From positions 62,001-126,000 of the forward strand of contig DATGLV010000028.1 of assembly GCA_035293945.1 (NCBI GenBank): 64,000 nt of DNA, given 5' to 3'. The notes beneath the pieces were generated by a model. That model was given only the letters and a program-made list of their open reading frames with translations. It did no database searches and was not told the DNA's origin. The position numbers were made by a program, and so were the translations under genes. Positions 17,357-25,851 of the stretch are shown here, piece by piece (position 1 is the first letter of the stretch; each line of letters begins with the position of its first letter). Source of the stretch: VAZQ01 sp035293945 (lineage in GTDB: Bacteria > Pseudomonadota > Alphaproteobacteria > Rhizobiales > Xanthobacteraceae).

Positions 17357-19186
17357 ATGCCGGTGCGTCAGCTCTCGGAAGGGATCGTCAACCGCATCGC
17401 CGCCGGCGAGGTCGTTGAGCGGCCGGCGAGCGTGGTGAAGGAGCTCGTGGAGAACGCACTCGATGCCGGTGCGCGGCGCATCGAGATCATCACCGAAGGT
17501 GGCGGACGACGGCTGATCCTGGTCACCGACGACGGCAGCGGGATGAATGCCGAGGACCTGTCGCTTGCGGTCGAGCGGCACGCGACGTCGAAACTCCCGG
17601 ATGACGATCTCCTCGACATCCGCACCCTCGGGTTCAGGGGCGAGGCGCTGCCGTCGATCGGCGCCGTCGCCCGTCTCACTATAGTGACGCGGCACGTCAG
17701 CGCGCGCGATGCCGGTGATGAAGCGCATGCTTGGGCGATCACGGTTGATGGCGGGCACAAAAGCCCGGTCAAGCCGGCCGCCTTGAGCGCGGGAACGCGC
17801 GTCGAGGTACGCGATCTGTTCCACGCAACACCGGCCCGTCTCAAGTTCCTCAAGAGCGACCGCACCGAAGGTGAAGCGATCCGCGAGGTGGTGCGCCGCC
17901 TCGCCATGAGCCGGCCGGATGTCGCCTTCACGCTTGCAGGTGAAGATCGCGCCCCCTTGACCTGGGCCGCCGCGCTGCCGGGACCGACCGGGCGCCTGGC
18001 GCGGCTTGCCGACGTCCTTGGCCCCGAATTCCGCGCCAACGCCGTGGAAATAAAGGGCGGGCGCGACGGCTTTGGCATCGAGGGTTTTGCGGCGCTGCCG
18101 ACACTGACCCGGGCCAATGCGCTCGGGCAGTATCTCTTCGTCAACGGACGCAGCGTGCGCGACAAGCTGCTGCTCGGCGTGGTGCGCGGCGCCTATGCGG
18201 ACTACCTGCCGCGCGACCGCCATCCGATGGTAGCGCTGTTCGTCACGCTCGATCCGCGCGAGGTCGACGTCAACGTCCATCCGGCCAAAGCCGAGGTGCG
18301 GTTCCGCGACGCGGCACTGGTGCGTAGCCTGCTCATCGGCACCTTGCGCGAAGCGCTGTCGCGCGAAGGGCAACGCGCCGCGACCACCGGCGGCAGCGCC
18401 ACGGTCGCGGCCTTTCGGCCCGCTTTGGCATCGCGCGGCGCCGGCTGGGACTGGCGGCGTTCGCCGGCACGGCCGGCCGATCCGCGCGGGATTGCGGCTG
18501 CAGCTCCCCGCGGTCTCGCGGAACCGGCACAGACCGCGTTCGATGTGGGGACGCCGGCCGCCGATACCCGCCCGGAAACTGCCGAACCACCGCTCGACCT
18601 CATCGACCGGCCGCTCGGCGCCGCCCGTGCCCAGGTGCACGCGACCTATATAGTGACGCAGACCCGCGATGGTCTCATTGTGGTCGACCAGCATGCCGCG
18701 CATGAGCGCATTGTCTATGAGCGGCTCAAGGCCGGGATCGGGCGCGACGGCATCGCCCGGCAGATTCTCTTAATTCCTGAAATCGTCGAGCTCGACGAAG
18801 CGCAGGTCGACGGGCTCCTGCAGCGTCAGGAGGAGCTCGCCCGCTTGGGACTTCTCATCGAGCCGTTCGGCCCGGGCGCGGTCGCGGTGCGCGAAACGCC
18901 GGCGCTCCTCGGTGAGGTCGATGCCAAGGCGCTGGTGCGCGACCTCGCCGAGCACATGGCGGAATGGGAATCGGGTCTGCCGCTCGAGCGCAGTCTCATG
19001 CATGTAGCCGCCACCATGGCCTGCCACGGGTCGGTGCGCGCCGGCCGGCGGCTGCGGCCCGAGGAAATGAACGCGCTCTTGCGCGAGATGGAAGCAACGC
19101 CCAATTCCGGCCAATGCAACCACGGCCGGCCCACTTACGTCGAGCTCAAGCTCACCGACATCGAACGCCTGTTTGGCCGCAAATGA
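17357..19186 (+). CDS. mutL: DNA mismatch repair protein MutL (endonuclease type)
   Basis: MutL couples mismatch recognition by MutS to strand incision. The N-terminal GHKL ATPase has NRIAAGEVVERPASVVKELV, DDGSGM and the GFRGEAL lid. The C-terminal domain carries the DQHA(X)2E(X)4E metal-binding motif (from about residue 444), the mark of MutL proteins with intrinsic nicking activity in organisms lacking MutH. I set the start at the ATG at 17357, giving MPVRQLS and a 609-residue protein; an upstream in-frame extension has no homology. The linker (about 340-410) is Ala/Arg-rich. Confidence 0.96.
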   Translation: MPVRQLSEGIVNRIAAGEVVERPASVVKELVENALDAGARRIEIITEGGGRRLILVTDDGSGMNAEDLSLAVERHATSKLPDDDLLDIRTLGFRGEALPSIGAVARLTIVTRHVSARDAGDEAHAWAITVDGGHKSPVKPAALSAGTRVEVRDLFHATPARLKFLKSDRTEGEAIREVVRRLAMSRPDVAFTLAGEDRAPLTWAAALPGPTGRLARLADVLGPEFRANAVEIKGGRDGFGIEGFAALPTLTRANALGQYLFVNGRSVRDKLLLGVVRGAYADYLPRDRHPMVALFVTLDPREVDVNVHPAKAEVRFRDAALVRSLLIGTLREALSREGQRAATTGGSATVAAFRPALASRGAGWDWRRSPARPADPRGIAAAAPRGLAEPAQTAFDVGTPAADTRPETAEPPLDLIDRPLGAARAQVHATYIVTQTRDGLIVVDQHAAHERIVYERLKAGIGRDGIARQILLIPEIVELDEAQVDGLLQRQEELARLGLLIEPFGPGAVAVRETPALLGEVDAKALVRDLAEHMAEWESGLPLERSLMHVAATMACHGSVRAGRRLRPEEMNALLREMEATPNSGQCNHGRPTYVELKLTDIERLFGRK

Positions 19187-19257
19187 GTGAGCTTGAGCGA
19201 TGCACCTTTGCCTCGTGCCGGGCACGGCTTGGCCACGCGGCGCGCGGCTAACCAGAC

Positions 19258-20160
19258 ATGTCGATCCGACCGGTAAAGCGCATCATCGAAGCCAAGCCCA
19301 CTATCGAGGGCGCCGGCGTGAAGCTGCGGCGCGCCTTCGGCTTTGGCGATACCGGCGCCTTCGATCCATTTCTGCTGCTTGATGATTTCCGCAACGACCG
19401 GCCCGAAGACTATCGGGCCGGCTTCCCCTGGCATCCGCACCGCGGGATCGAGACAATCACTTATGTGCTGGCCGGAACGGTCGAGCATGGCGACAGCCTG
19501 GGCAACCGGGGCCGTCTCACTGCCGGTGACGTCCAGTGGATGACGGCGGGCCGCGGAATCCTGCACCAGGAGATGCCGCAGGGCGATCCCGACGGACGCA
19601 TGCACGGCTTCCAGCTGTGGGCCAACCTGCCGTCTTCGTTGAAGATGACCGCGCCGCGCTACCAGGATATTGCGGCCGCCGAGGTCCCGGAGGTTACCGA
19701 TGACGACGGCACCACCGTTCGGATCATCTGCGGTGAATTCTGGGGCAAGCGCGGACCCGTCGATGGGATTGCGGCCGACCCGAGCTATCTGGATGTCTCC
19801 GTCCCGGCCGGGCGGCGCAAATCCCTGCCCGTCGAAACCAACCGGCATGCCTTCGCGTATGTGTTCGCCGGGTCTGGAACATTCCGCGACGCTTCAGCGC
19901 CTTTCGGCGTGCTGACCGAAAAGGGCGATCGCGACGCTCGCGCTCGCGAACGGACCGGCAACCGTTCTCTTGTTCTGTTCGACAATGGCAACGAGGTCAC
20001 GGTCGAGGCCGGCCCGGAAGGCCTGCGGTTTCTGCTGGTATCGGGCAAGCCGATCCAGGAACCCGTGGCCTGGTATGGGCCGATCGTCATGAATACGCAG
20101 GCCGAGCTGCAGCAGGCCATCTCCGAGCTGCGCGACGGTAGCTTCATCCAGCGCACCTGA
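19258..20160 (+). CDS. Pirin family iron-binding bicupin
   Basis: The 300-residue product has the pirin metal site: HPHRG with His59 and His61, then His103 and Glu105 in ILHQEMP, the same spacing as in human pirin and E. coli YhhW. The first cupin covers about residues 30-130 and the second 180-290. Bacterial pirins bind Fe(II) and some cleave quercetin, but the substrate is not predictable. It follows mutL by 71 bases. Confidence 0.9.
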   Translation: MSIRPVKRIIEAKPTIEGAGVKLRRAFGFGDTGAFDPFLLLDDFRNDRPEDYRAGFPWHPHRGIETITYVLAGTVEHGDSLGNRGRLTAGDVQWMTAGRGILHQEMPQGDPDGRMHGFQLWANLPSSLKMTAPRYQDIAAAEVPEVTDDDGTTVRIICGEFWGKRGPVDGIAADPSYLDVSVPAGRRKSLPVETNRHAFAYVFAGSGTFRDASAPFGVLTEKGDRDARARERTGNRSLVLFDNGNEVTVEAGPEGLRFLLVSGKPIQEPVAWYGPIVMNTQAELQQAISELRDGSFIQRT

Positions 20161-20749
20161 AGGCCTGCATGCGTGTAGCTTGGTTCTCCGGCTGCGTGTT
20201 GATGAACTGTGAGGGCCGCAGGCGCAATCGGTCGATCTGATTGATGCGGAAGGCGCGCGCATACCACACGCCATCCAAGTAGAAACATCGACCGGGCGAT
20301 CGATGCTGCGACGAGGCACGGTGATGCGTCCACTGCGGTGAGCCGCACTTGATTGGCGGTGAACCGCTAGCAGCAAAGACGGCGTTCTGCTTCCGTTGAC
20401 AAAAATGTCGAATCGCTGCGCCGCGGCGGGAGGTGTTGCGCTCCGCCGCAATCGATCAACAAATAAAATCGCACTGCGAACGAACTTACGAATGTCATTT
20501 TCGTCTGCGAACGTGTATAGTCGTTTGGTTCCAGCCGGCGACAGCGGCTTGCAGCGCTCGGGTCGCCACTAGACGCTTGTCCACCGATCATATGTTCAGG
20601 GATGTGTGTTCAGGGACGTGTGTTCAAGGACATATGATCGGCAGACGGTTTGTCGGGGCGGACGATCGTCGCGAGCAGGTGGTGAGGCGGAGCTTGAAAG
20701 TCGCGTAGCGGGCCGGTCGAATTGACCGGGGGTACGGGGCTATAAGTAA
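20161..20749. other. Large intergenic region with a tandem-repeat/inverted-repeat cluster
   Basis: This 589-base stretch is less GC-rich than its surroundings, especially 20400-20530. It has no reading frame I would accept; the 91-codon frame at 20433-20708 lacks recognisable features. It contains the tandem repeats at 20584-20641. It may hold the promoter of the mipZ unit. Confidence 0.5.
20584..20641. repeat. Three 14-bp tandem repeats flanked by an 11-bp inverted repeat
   Basis: Units TTCAGGGATGTGTG, TTCAGGGACGTGTG and TTCAAGGACATATG occupy 20595-20636. The flanks CCGATCATATG (20584-20594) and CATATGATCGG (20631-20641) are a perfect 11-bp inverted repeat, and the right flank overlaps the third unit. 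It lies about 110 bases ahead of the mipZ unit. This could be a multi-site protein-binding region or slippage debris. Confidence 0.6.
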
Positions 20750-21676
20750 ATGAGTGAACCGATCATCGATCTCGGGATCGGATTTCTTTTCGCAATCTTG
20801 ATCGCATTCGGCATCGTCGCGGCCGTCCGCGCGCGCGCCGCCCGCTCTGCCGCCCTTCGGCCGCCTTCCATGCCGCCGCCGGTGATGACCGCCATCGAGG
20901 CGGACATGGACCAGGTGCATTCCCAGATCGCGGTCGCGACGCGGCGGCTCGAGATCTGCGTCGAGCAGATGAAATCCAAGGCCACCAATCAGTTGGCCGA
21001 GATCGGCAAGACCAGCGAGACGATCGGGCGCCTCAAGGCGGAGCTGGCGGAACGCAATGCGCAGGTGGCTGCCCTGCAGGAGAAGGAGCGCGCGATCGCC
21101 AACGATCTGCGCACGACCGAGGCCGAGCTCGCTGCCAGGACGCGCAGCCTTGAAGCGACCGAGCAGGAGCTCGCCGAACGCAAGGCGGAGCTGGCGAGGT
21201 TCATCTCCGAATCCGACATCCACCCGGAGCTGGCCAAGGCGGAGGCCCGGCACGCGGCCGAGATCGAAAGCCTCAGGGCCGAGAAAGTGGCTGTCGAGCA
21301 GCAGCTGGCGCAGTCGCGGGCGGAATACGCCAAGCTGCAGGACTATCTTGAATCAATGAAGAAGCAGGTCGAGACGACCTGGGCTTCGGAGCGCATGGCC
21401 AACGCCGTGTTACGCGAGCGCATCAACGACGTGGCTTCCGAGGTGGTCCGCGTCGCGGTGGCACTCGAAGGGCTGAACTCCCCCATGGATTCGCTGGTCG
21501 CCGGCAAGTCGGCGGCCGTGGAGATGCGGGCCGAAGCGGCGATGCCGGCTGATGAGAGGGAAGAGATCACCCTGCCGTCACCGGTCGACAGCGGGAATGG
21601 ACAGGGCGGGGAGCTCATCCATCGCATCCGCGCGCTGCGCCAGCGTTCCGTGCGGGCGACGCCACCTGGGCAATAG
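20750..21676 (+). CDS. Membrane-anchored coiled-coil protein, first gene of the mipZ unit
   Basis: The 308-residue product has one N-terminal membrane helix (residues 7-25, LGIGFLFAILIAFGIVAAV) and then about 180 residues of heptad-rich, Glu/Ala/Arg-rich coiled coil (45-225), ending in a short, less ordered tail. No catalytic motif is visible. It is codirectional with mipZ, ending 98 bases upstream, so a structural role in positioning or anchoring the division system is possible but only inferred from context. Confidence 0.75.
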   Translation: MSEPIIDLGIGFLFAILIAFGIVAAVRARAARSAALRPPSMPPPVMTAIEADMDQVHSQIAVATRRLEICVEQMKSKATNQLAEIGKTSETIGRLKAELAERNAQVAALQEKERAIANDLRTTEAELAARTRSLEATEQELAERKAELARFISESDIHPELAKAEARHAAEIESLRAEKVAVEQQLAQSRAEYAKLQDYLESMKKQVETTWASERMANAVLRERINDVASEVVRVAVALEGLNSPMDSLVAGKSAAVEMRAEAAMPADEREEITLPSPVDSGNGQGGELIHRIRALRQRSVRATPPGQ

Positions 21677-21774
21677 GCATTGCAATGGCAGTCCCCGCTG
21701 TTCGGCTTCCAGTCTGTTAACCGGCACAGGACCAGGGCTGCTTCGTCTTGAGGGCGCCCGTAGCGGTAGGTGGC

Positions 21775-22698
21775 ATGTTGATGCAGGTGAGCGCGCGGCG
21801 ATCGGTGTCCGCGCATGTCATCGTGATCGGCAACGAAAAGGGCGGTACCGGCAAATCGACCCTGGCGATGCACCTTAGCGTCGCCCTGATGAATTTTGGG
21901 CAGCGGGTCGCGACCATTGACGTCGACTCGCGGCAAAAGACCTTCACCCATTATGTGGAGAATCGGCGCAACTGGGCCAAGCGTCGCGGCGGCGGCCTCA
22001 AGATGCCTACCCACTTCTGCATTTCCTCCGGCTCGACCCGCAAGCTTGATGAGAACGAAGCCATCGAGTTTACCCGCCTCGCCGACGCATTGGCCAACAT
22101 CGAGCGCGCCTTCGATTTCGTCGTGGTCGACACGCCGGGAACCGACAATCACCTGACCCGGCTGGCGCATTCAATGGCCGACATCCTGGTGACCCCGATC
22201 AACGACAGCTATGTGGACTTTGATGTGCTGGGACGGGTCGATCCTACGAGCTTCACGGTCACCGGCGAGAGCCACTACGCCAAGATGGTGCGCGAGGCGC
22301 GCCTGCAGCGGCGGCTGGTCGACGGGGCACGGATGGACTGGGTCATCATGCGCAACCGCCTGTCCCTGATCGATTCCGGCAACAAGGAGCGGATCAGGAC
22401 CGGGCTGCAGGAAATGGCGACCCGCATCGGCTTCCGCGTCGCCGACGGCCTCGCCGAGCGGGTCGTCTACCGGGAATTCTTCCCACGCGGCCTGACCGCA
22501 CTCGACGACCCGGACGACAAGATGACCGGGACCAATCCCAGTCCTTCGCATGTCGCGGCGCGGCAAGAGGTGATGGGCCTTATGGAGGTTCTCAAGCTTC
22601 CACTCGATGAGCGCGGGCAACAGCGGGCGGCCGCGCAAGCGGAATGGATTGCGGCGCAGGGCCAGCCGCTTGAGGTCCACGACGTCATCGCCGAATGA
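21775..22698 (+). CDS. mipZ: Division plane positioning ATPase MipZ
   Basis: MipZ is a ParA-like ATPase that forms a gradient from the ParB-bound poles and inhibits FtsZ polymerisation, placing the septum at mid-cell. The deviant Walker A NEKGGTGKST is at about residues 20-29, the switch region IDVDSRQKTFTHYVENR follows, and Walker B is VVDTPG. The length of about 307 residues and the RRRxxW-type segments fit alphaproteobacterial MipZ rather than ParA. Start choice lies among ATGs at 21775 and 21781; AGGTGG upstream fits the latter best. The next gene overlaps by 4 bases. Confidence 0.93.
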   Translation: MLMQVSARRSVSAHVIVIGNEKGGTGKSTLAMHLSVALMNFGQRVATIDVDSRQKTFTHYVENRRNWAKRRGGGLKMPTHFCISSGSTRKLDENEAIEFTRLADALANIERAFDFVVVDTPGTDNHLTRLAHSMADILVTPINDSYVDFDVLGRVDPTSFTVTGESHYAKMVREARLQRRLVDGARMDWVIMRNRLSLIDSGNKERIRTGLQEMATRIGFRVADGLAERVVYREFFPRGLTALDDPDDKMTGTNPSPSHVAARQEVMGLMEVLKLPLDERGQQRAAAQAEWIAAQGQPLEVHDVIAE

Positions 22699-23402
22699 GC
22701 ATTCCACGGGCTGGCCGTATGCGGGCGACTTCCGACAGCTTTCCGGTGGCGCTGACGCTGACCGCCTTCGTGCTCATGTTCCTCGGGCAGTCAACCTATG
22801 AGCAAGTGGCCGAAGCCTGGATCATAGCTGCGCTCGACCCATGGCTCGGCGGTGCCGCCGCCCTGCTGGCGGAGCGGCTCGTTGCCGTCACGTTGACCGC
22901 CGGCATCGCTGTGTGCGCAGTCAGCGCCCTTTATTTCCGCGCATTGCGGGAGCTCGGGGCCGCGCAAGCGCCGCGCAATGCGGATAGCGCCACCAAGCCG
23001 GATGTGCGGCCGTGTCCGCAACGGGACGTCTGGCTCTACGATGCCATTTGCCGGATTTTCCTTGGACGCTGGGAACATATCGGCCTCAAGCGCGGCAGGC
23101 TCGACCTGGATCAGGCAGATCGCGAGGTGCTGCAGGATCTCGTCACCCGGCATATCAGGCAGCTCGCCGCGGAAGGTACGCTGCCGATCTGGGGGCGCAA
23201 GCAAAGCTATTGGGCCCTTTGGGAACCGGTGCCGCCCGAGTATTGGCGACACCATCAGGTCGATTTCCAATCATTCCTGGAAGCCGACCCTAAGATGTTG
23301 CATGCCCTGCCGTGCAGCGGCAGCGGGACTTCGCCCGCGCTCGGCGAGCTGATGACCAGTAGAGCGTCCGTCGACGCCTTCTGCGAGTCGGTCGAGCTGT
23401 AG
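22695..23402 (+). CDS. Membrane protein of unknown function coupled to mipZ
   Basis: The start overlaps the mipZ stop (ATGA at 22695-22698). The 235-residue product has two likely membrane helices (about 17-38 and 62-86) followed by a soluble C-terminal domain of ~130 residues rich in Trp, Arg and Asp (WALWEPVPPEYWRHH, GRWEHIGLKRG). I do not recognise the domain. Overlap with mipZ suggests a linked function or simple cotranscription. It ends only 4 bases from the convergent gene that follows. Confidence 0.72.
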   Translation: MSIPRAGRMRATSDSFPVALTLTAFVLMFLGQSTYEQVAEAWIIAALDPWLGGAAALLAERLVAVTLTAGIAVCAVSALYFRALRELGAAQAPRNADSATKPDVRPCPQRDVWLYDAICRIFLGRWEHIGLKRGRLDLDQADREVLQDLVTRHIRQLAAEGTLPIWGRKQSYWALWEPVPPEYWRHHQVDFQSFLEADPKMLHALPCSGSGTSPALGELMTSRASVDAFCESVEL

Positions 23403-23406
23403 CGCC

Positions 23407-24267
23407 TCACTTCTGCGCCGGCTTGAAATATTTGAGGTCCGGCGGCGGCTGGTCCTTCTTGGTCGGCATCAGATAGCCATCGGCGCTCAGGAAGTAGGCC
23501 TGGTTCCCGATCTTGACGTGCTCGTTCCCCTCAGCGCAGACGACCTCGCGCCAGGCCGGATGCGCAACCGGCATGCGCCGGTACGACTTGAGCACCGTCC
23601 ACGGCCGCGTCAGCGCGTGGTCAATGGTGGTGATCTCATCGTGGATGACATCGGCATCGGAGGAGTCCTGGAAGATCCGCTCGCGGATGATGGTCTCGTT
23701 GTCCTCATGCAGCGGCAGGCCGGTCGAATCGAACACGCGCGGCCCCTTGAAGTCGCGCGTCTCGACCAGCAGCTGGTCGAAGTGCCCGTCCTGCTTGGTG
23801 TCCACCCAACGACCGATGGAATAGCCCGCGAAGGTCGGATCGACATCCGTTGGCCAGTCCCGCCCGTCGGTGAAAATGCGCCGGGAATCGTGGATGTGCC
23901 CCATCAGCATGTGGGTGGTCTTCGGGGTGATGATGATTTCCATGGGATCGTAGACGATCATGATCCGGGGCATGCCGGGGGCAAGACACGTATAGGTCGG
24001 ATCATTGCCCGGACCGCCCGCGGCCTGATCGGCGACGCTCGCCTCGAGGATCGCCTGATATTCCGGCGTCAGCGGCGCTTCCTGGGCAAGCCCCTCAGAT
24101 TTGGTCGGATCGTAGGACGGCTGCCCTTTGAGTCCTGCGACCGGCACCCGACGCCACTCGCCCTTCCATTGCGGGTATCTCGATTCATCAAACGCGTAGG
24201 CGTTGCTGATAGCGATAAGGATCGCCGCCAAGAATCCGAAGCAAGCGACCGCCCCTCGATACGGCAT
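23407..24267 (-). CDS. Secreted protein of unknown function
   Basis: The 286-residue product starts MPYRGAVACFGF and has a signal peptide ending near NAYA. The mature protein is rich in Asp, Tyr and Trp. Visible segments include PRIMIVYDPMEIIITPK, HMLMGHIHDSRRIFTDGRDWP and TFAGYSIGRW, with several His residues. I cannot assign a family with certainty. It ends 4 bases from a convergent gene. The next minus-strand gene upstream starts 1.2 kb away and encodes an exported propeller, so this may be part of one exported set. The longer start at 24291 is less likely. Confidence 0.65.
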   Translation of the reverse strand: MPYRGAVACFGFLAAILIAISNAYAFDESRYPQWKGEWRRVPVAGLKGQPSYDPTKSEGLAQEAPLTPEYQAILEASVADQAAGGPGNDPTYTCLAPGMPRIMIVYDPMEIIITPKTTHMLMGHIHDSRRIFTDGRDWPTDVDPTFAGYSIGRWVDTKQDGHFDQLLVETRDFKGPRVFDSTGLPLHEDNETIIRERIFQDSSDADVIHDEITTIDHALTRPWTVLKSYRRMPVAHPAWREVVCAEGNEHVKIGNQAYFLSADGYLMPTKKDQPPPDLKYFKPAQK

Positions 24268-24281
24268 CTGTGTCCTCCGTG

Positions 24282-24330
24282 GTGGCCCCAAGCCATTAGT
24301 GGCTCCAAGCTTGGCGGCTCCAAGCCCTCA
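24282..24330. repeat. Three degenerate ~16-bp tandem repeats upstream of the secreted-protein gene
   Basis: Units GTGGCCCCAAGCCATTA, GTGGCTCCAAGCTTGG and CGGCTCCAAGCCCTCA follow one another just ahead of the start of the minus-strand gene. They share GGCTCCAAGC. Similar short tandem arrays occur at four other places in the window. Confidence 0.55.
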
Positions 24331-24380
24331 AGGACCTCGCCTCGCCGCGGAAGTCCGGCCCGGAACCCCAATCGGTTGCA

Positions 24381-24410
24381 TCCGGAGCGGCGGCATAAGT
24401 CCGCTCCGGA
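24381..24410 (-). terminator. Perfect 10-bp hairpin downstream of the YncE-like gene
   Basis: TCCGGAGCGG and CCGCTCCGGA pair perfectly across a 10-base loop, 24 bases past the stop of the minus-strand propeller gene. No clear T run follows, so it is a weak terminator or a processing hairpin. Confidence 0.5.
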
Positions 24411-24433
24411 GCTTCTTCTTGATCACACGGCTT

Positions 24434-25465
24434 TCATTGCGGAGCGACGACCAGCATCTCGAACGATCCTGGCTTTGGAATCGGCCGGTTGGCCGGGCCT
24501 AGCCCGGCGGCGGTATCGATCGCCGCGGTCATCAGATAGATGCGACCGGAGCTCGGATCGATGGCGCCGGTGCGCGCCAACAGCTGCGTCTGCAGATGTT
24601 GGATCGCGGTCACATGCGCCGGGTCAGCCGTGGAGATGACCTCGAGCACACCGTCGCGGCCGCAAGGAATGAAGGCGAGCTGCCGCTTCGCATCATACAG
24701 CACTGAATCGGGGCCTTTGCCGATGGGGATCGAAGCCACCTCCTTGCCGTCGACCGCCGACACCACCTTGGCGACGCCGTTCCCGCAGGAAGCGATCAGC
24801 AGCTTGGTCGTGTCGCCCGTATAGGCGAGGCCGGATGCATCCTCGCAGCCGGCCATCTTCCATTTCGTGGTCAGCTTCTGCGCCTTCACGTCGATCACCC
24901 CGAGGATGCCCGGCTCCTCGATATTGACGAAGACATGACCGGCGCCGTCGGACGCGGGAAATTCGAGCTTGCCCTCCTTGCCGACCTCGATCTGCGCGAG
25001 GCTCTTGCCGCCCGCGGGATCGACTTCGGTCACGGTGCCACCATTATGATTGGCAACGAAGACATGCTTGGAGAAGGAGTCATAGGTCGCGCCGTCCGGT
25101 CCCTCGCCGCCCGGTACATCGGCGACCACCTTGTCGGTCGCGGTGTCGATGATGCGGATGGTGTTGGCCGGCATGCGCAGCGGCAGGACCCCCAGCGTGG
25201 TGCCCTCCACCACGACGACCATATGTCCGTTGCCGGTGTTCTTGAGCTGCGAGACCTTGCCGGTCTTGACGTCGATCACATCGGCTCCGTCGGTCCGCGT
25301 CCGGTAAATCAGGCCACGATTAGCGTCCGAGGTGATGTAGTCCCAGCCGCCGTCCGGCAGCTTGATGCGATCGATGACCTTGTAGCCCTCGGCGAGGGCC
25401 GGCGTCGCCAATGCGGTCGAGATGGCGAGTGCGGCAAGCACGCGACGCGACGGGACTGCTGACAT
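24434..25465 (-). CDS. Secreted YncE-like beta-propeller protein
   Basis: The 343-residue product has a signal peptide (LAALAISTALATPALA, cleavage near residue 25) and seven or so repeats of the form DTATDKVVADVPGGEGPDG with AxSGD-like turns, typical of YVTN/YncE seven-bladed propellers. Such proteins act in the periplasm as binding or scaffold proteins; no enzymatic residue can be pointed to. I chose MSAVPSRRV at 25465, which has GGAGGA upstream. It is codirectional with another propeller gene at 25852, but a strong terminator lies between them. Confidence 0.8.
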   Translation of the reverse strand: MSAVPSRRVLAALAISTALATPALAEGYKVIDRIKLPDGGWDYITSDANRGLIYRTRTDGADVIDVKTGKVSQLKNTGNGHMVVVVEGTTLGVLPLRMPANTIRIIDTATDKVVADVPGGEGPDGATYDSFSKHVFVANHNGGTVTEVDPAGGKSLAQIEVGKEGKLEFPASDGAGHVFVNIEEPGILGVIDVKAQKLTTKWKMAGCEDASGLAYTGDTTKLLIASCGNGVAKVVSAVDGKEVASIPIGKGPDSVLYDAKRQLAFIPCGRDGVLEVISTADPAHVTAIQHLQTQLLARTGAIDPSSGRIYLMTAAIDTAAGLGPANRPIPKPGSFEMLVVAPQ

Positions 25466-25851
25466 GACGAAGTTCCTCCCAGCTTTGTTGACCTGAACTT
25501 TCCCCGAGCGCTTCACAAAGCAGCTTTGAAGAAATTCCCGCAGCCGCTTGCGCTCGCACAGGCATGACCCGAAATTGACCGCGCGCGGCGGCCGATGCTG
25601 ACCCTGAATGGAAGCTATGCGCGCGCCAAAAAAGGAAGGCGACGACTGGAGGCGATGCCTGCCGACGGCAGCGCTGCTGCCCGTTGCCGTTTACGGAACC
25701 CGGCACATCCCGTCCGAAGGGCAGCTTGAGGCAAAGCATATACCGATCGCGCGCGTATGCGAAGGCCGCAATCGGCTGCGCATCGCGGCGCAAAAAAAGC
25801 GGCGGGGCATTGGCCCCACCGCCTGCTCAAGCCTGAGCTCAGGGTATCAAA
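25466..25851. other. Region between two propeller genes
   Basis: These 386 bases hold the intrinsic terminator of the upstream gene (25792-25822) and a leader for the YncE-like gene. No conserved small gene is evident. Confidence 0.5.
25792..25822 (-). terminator. Intrinsic terminator of the NHL-repeat gene
   Basis: Reading leftwards, GCGGTGGGGC and GCCCCGCCGC pair across a 4-base loop with one wobble pair and are followed by seven Ts (25798-25792). It is 30 bases past the stop of the NHL-repeat gene. This is the clearest rho-independent terminator in the window. Confidence 0.85.

Noticed and set aside
17336..18703. 455-codon minus-strand frame opposite mutL
   Set aside because: mutL is certain; the antisense frame lacks any motif.
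20433..20708. 91-codon plus-strand frame
   Set aside because: No ribosome binding site of note, odd composition, and it runs through the tandem repeats.
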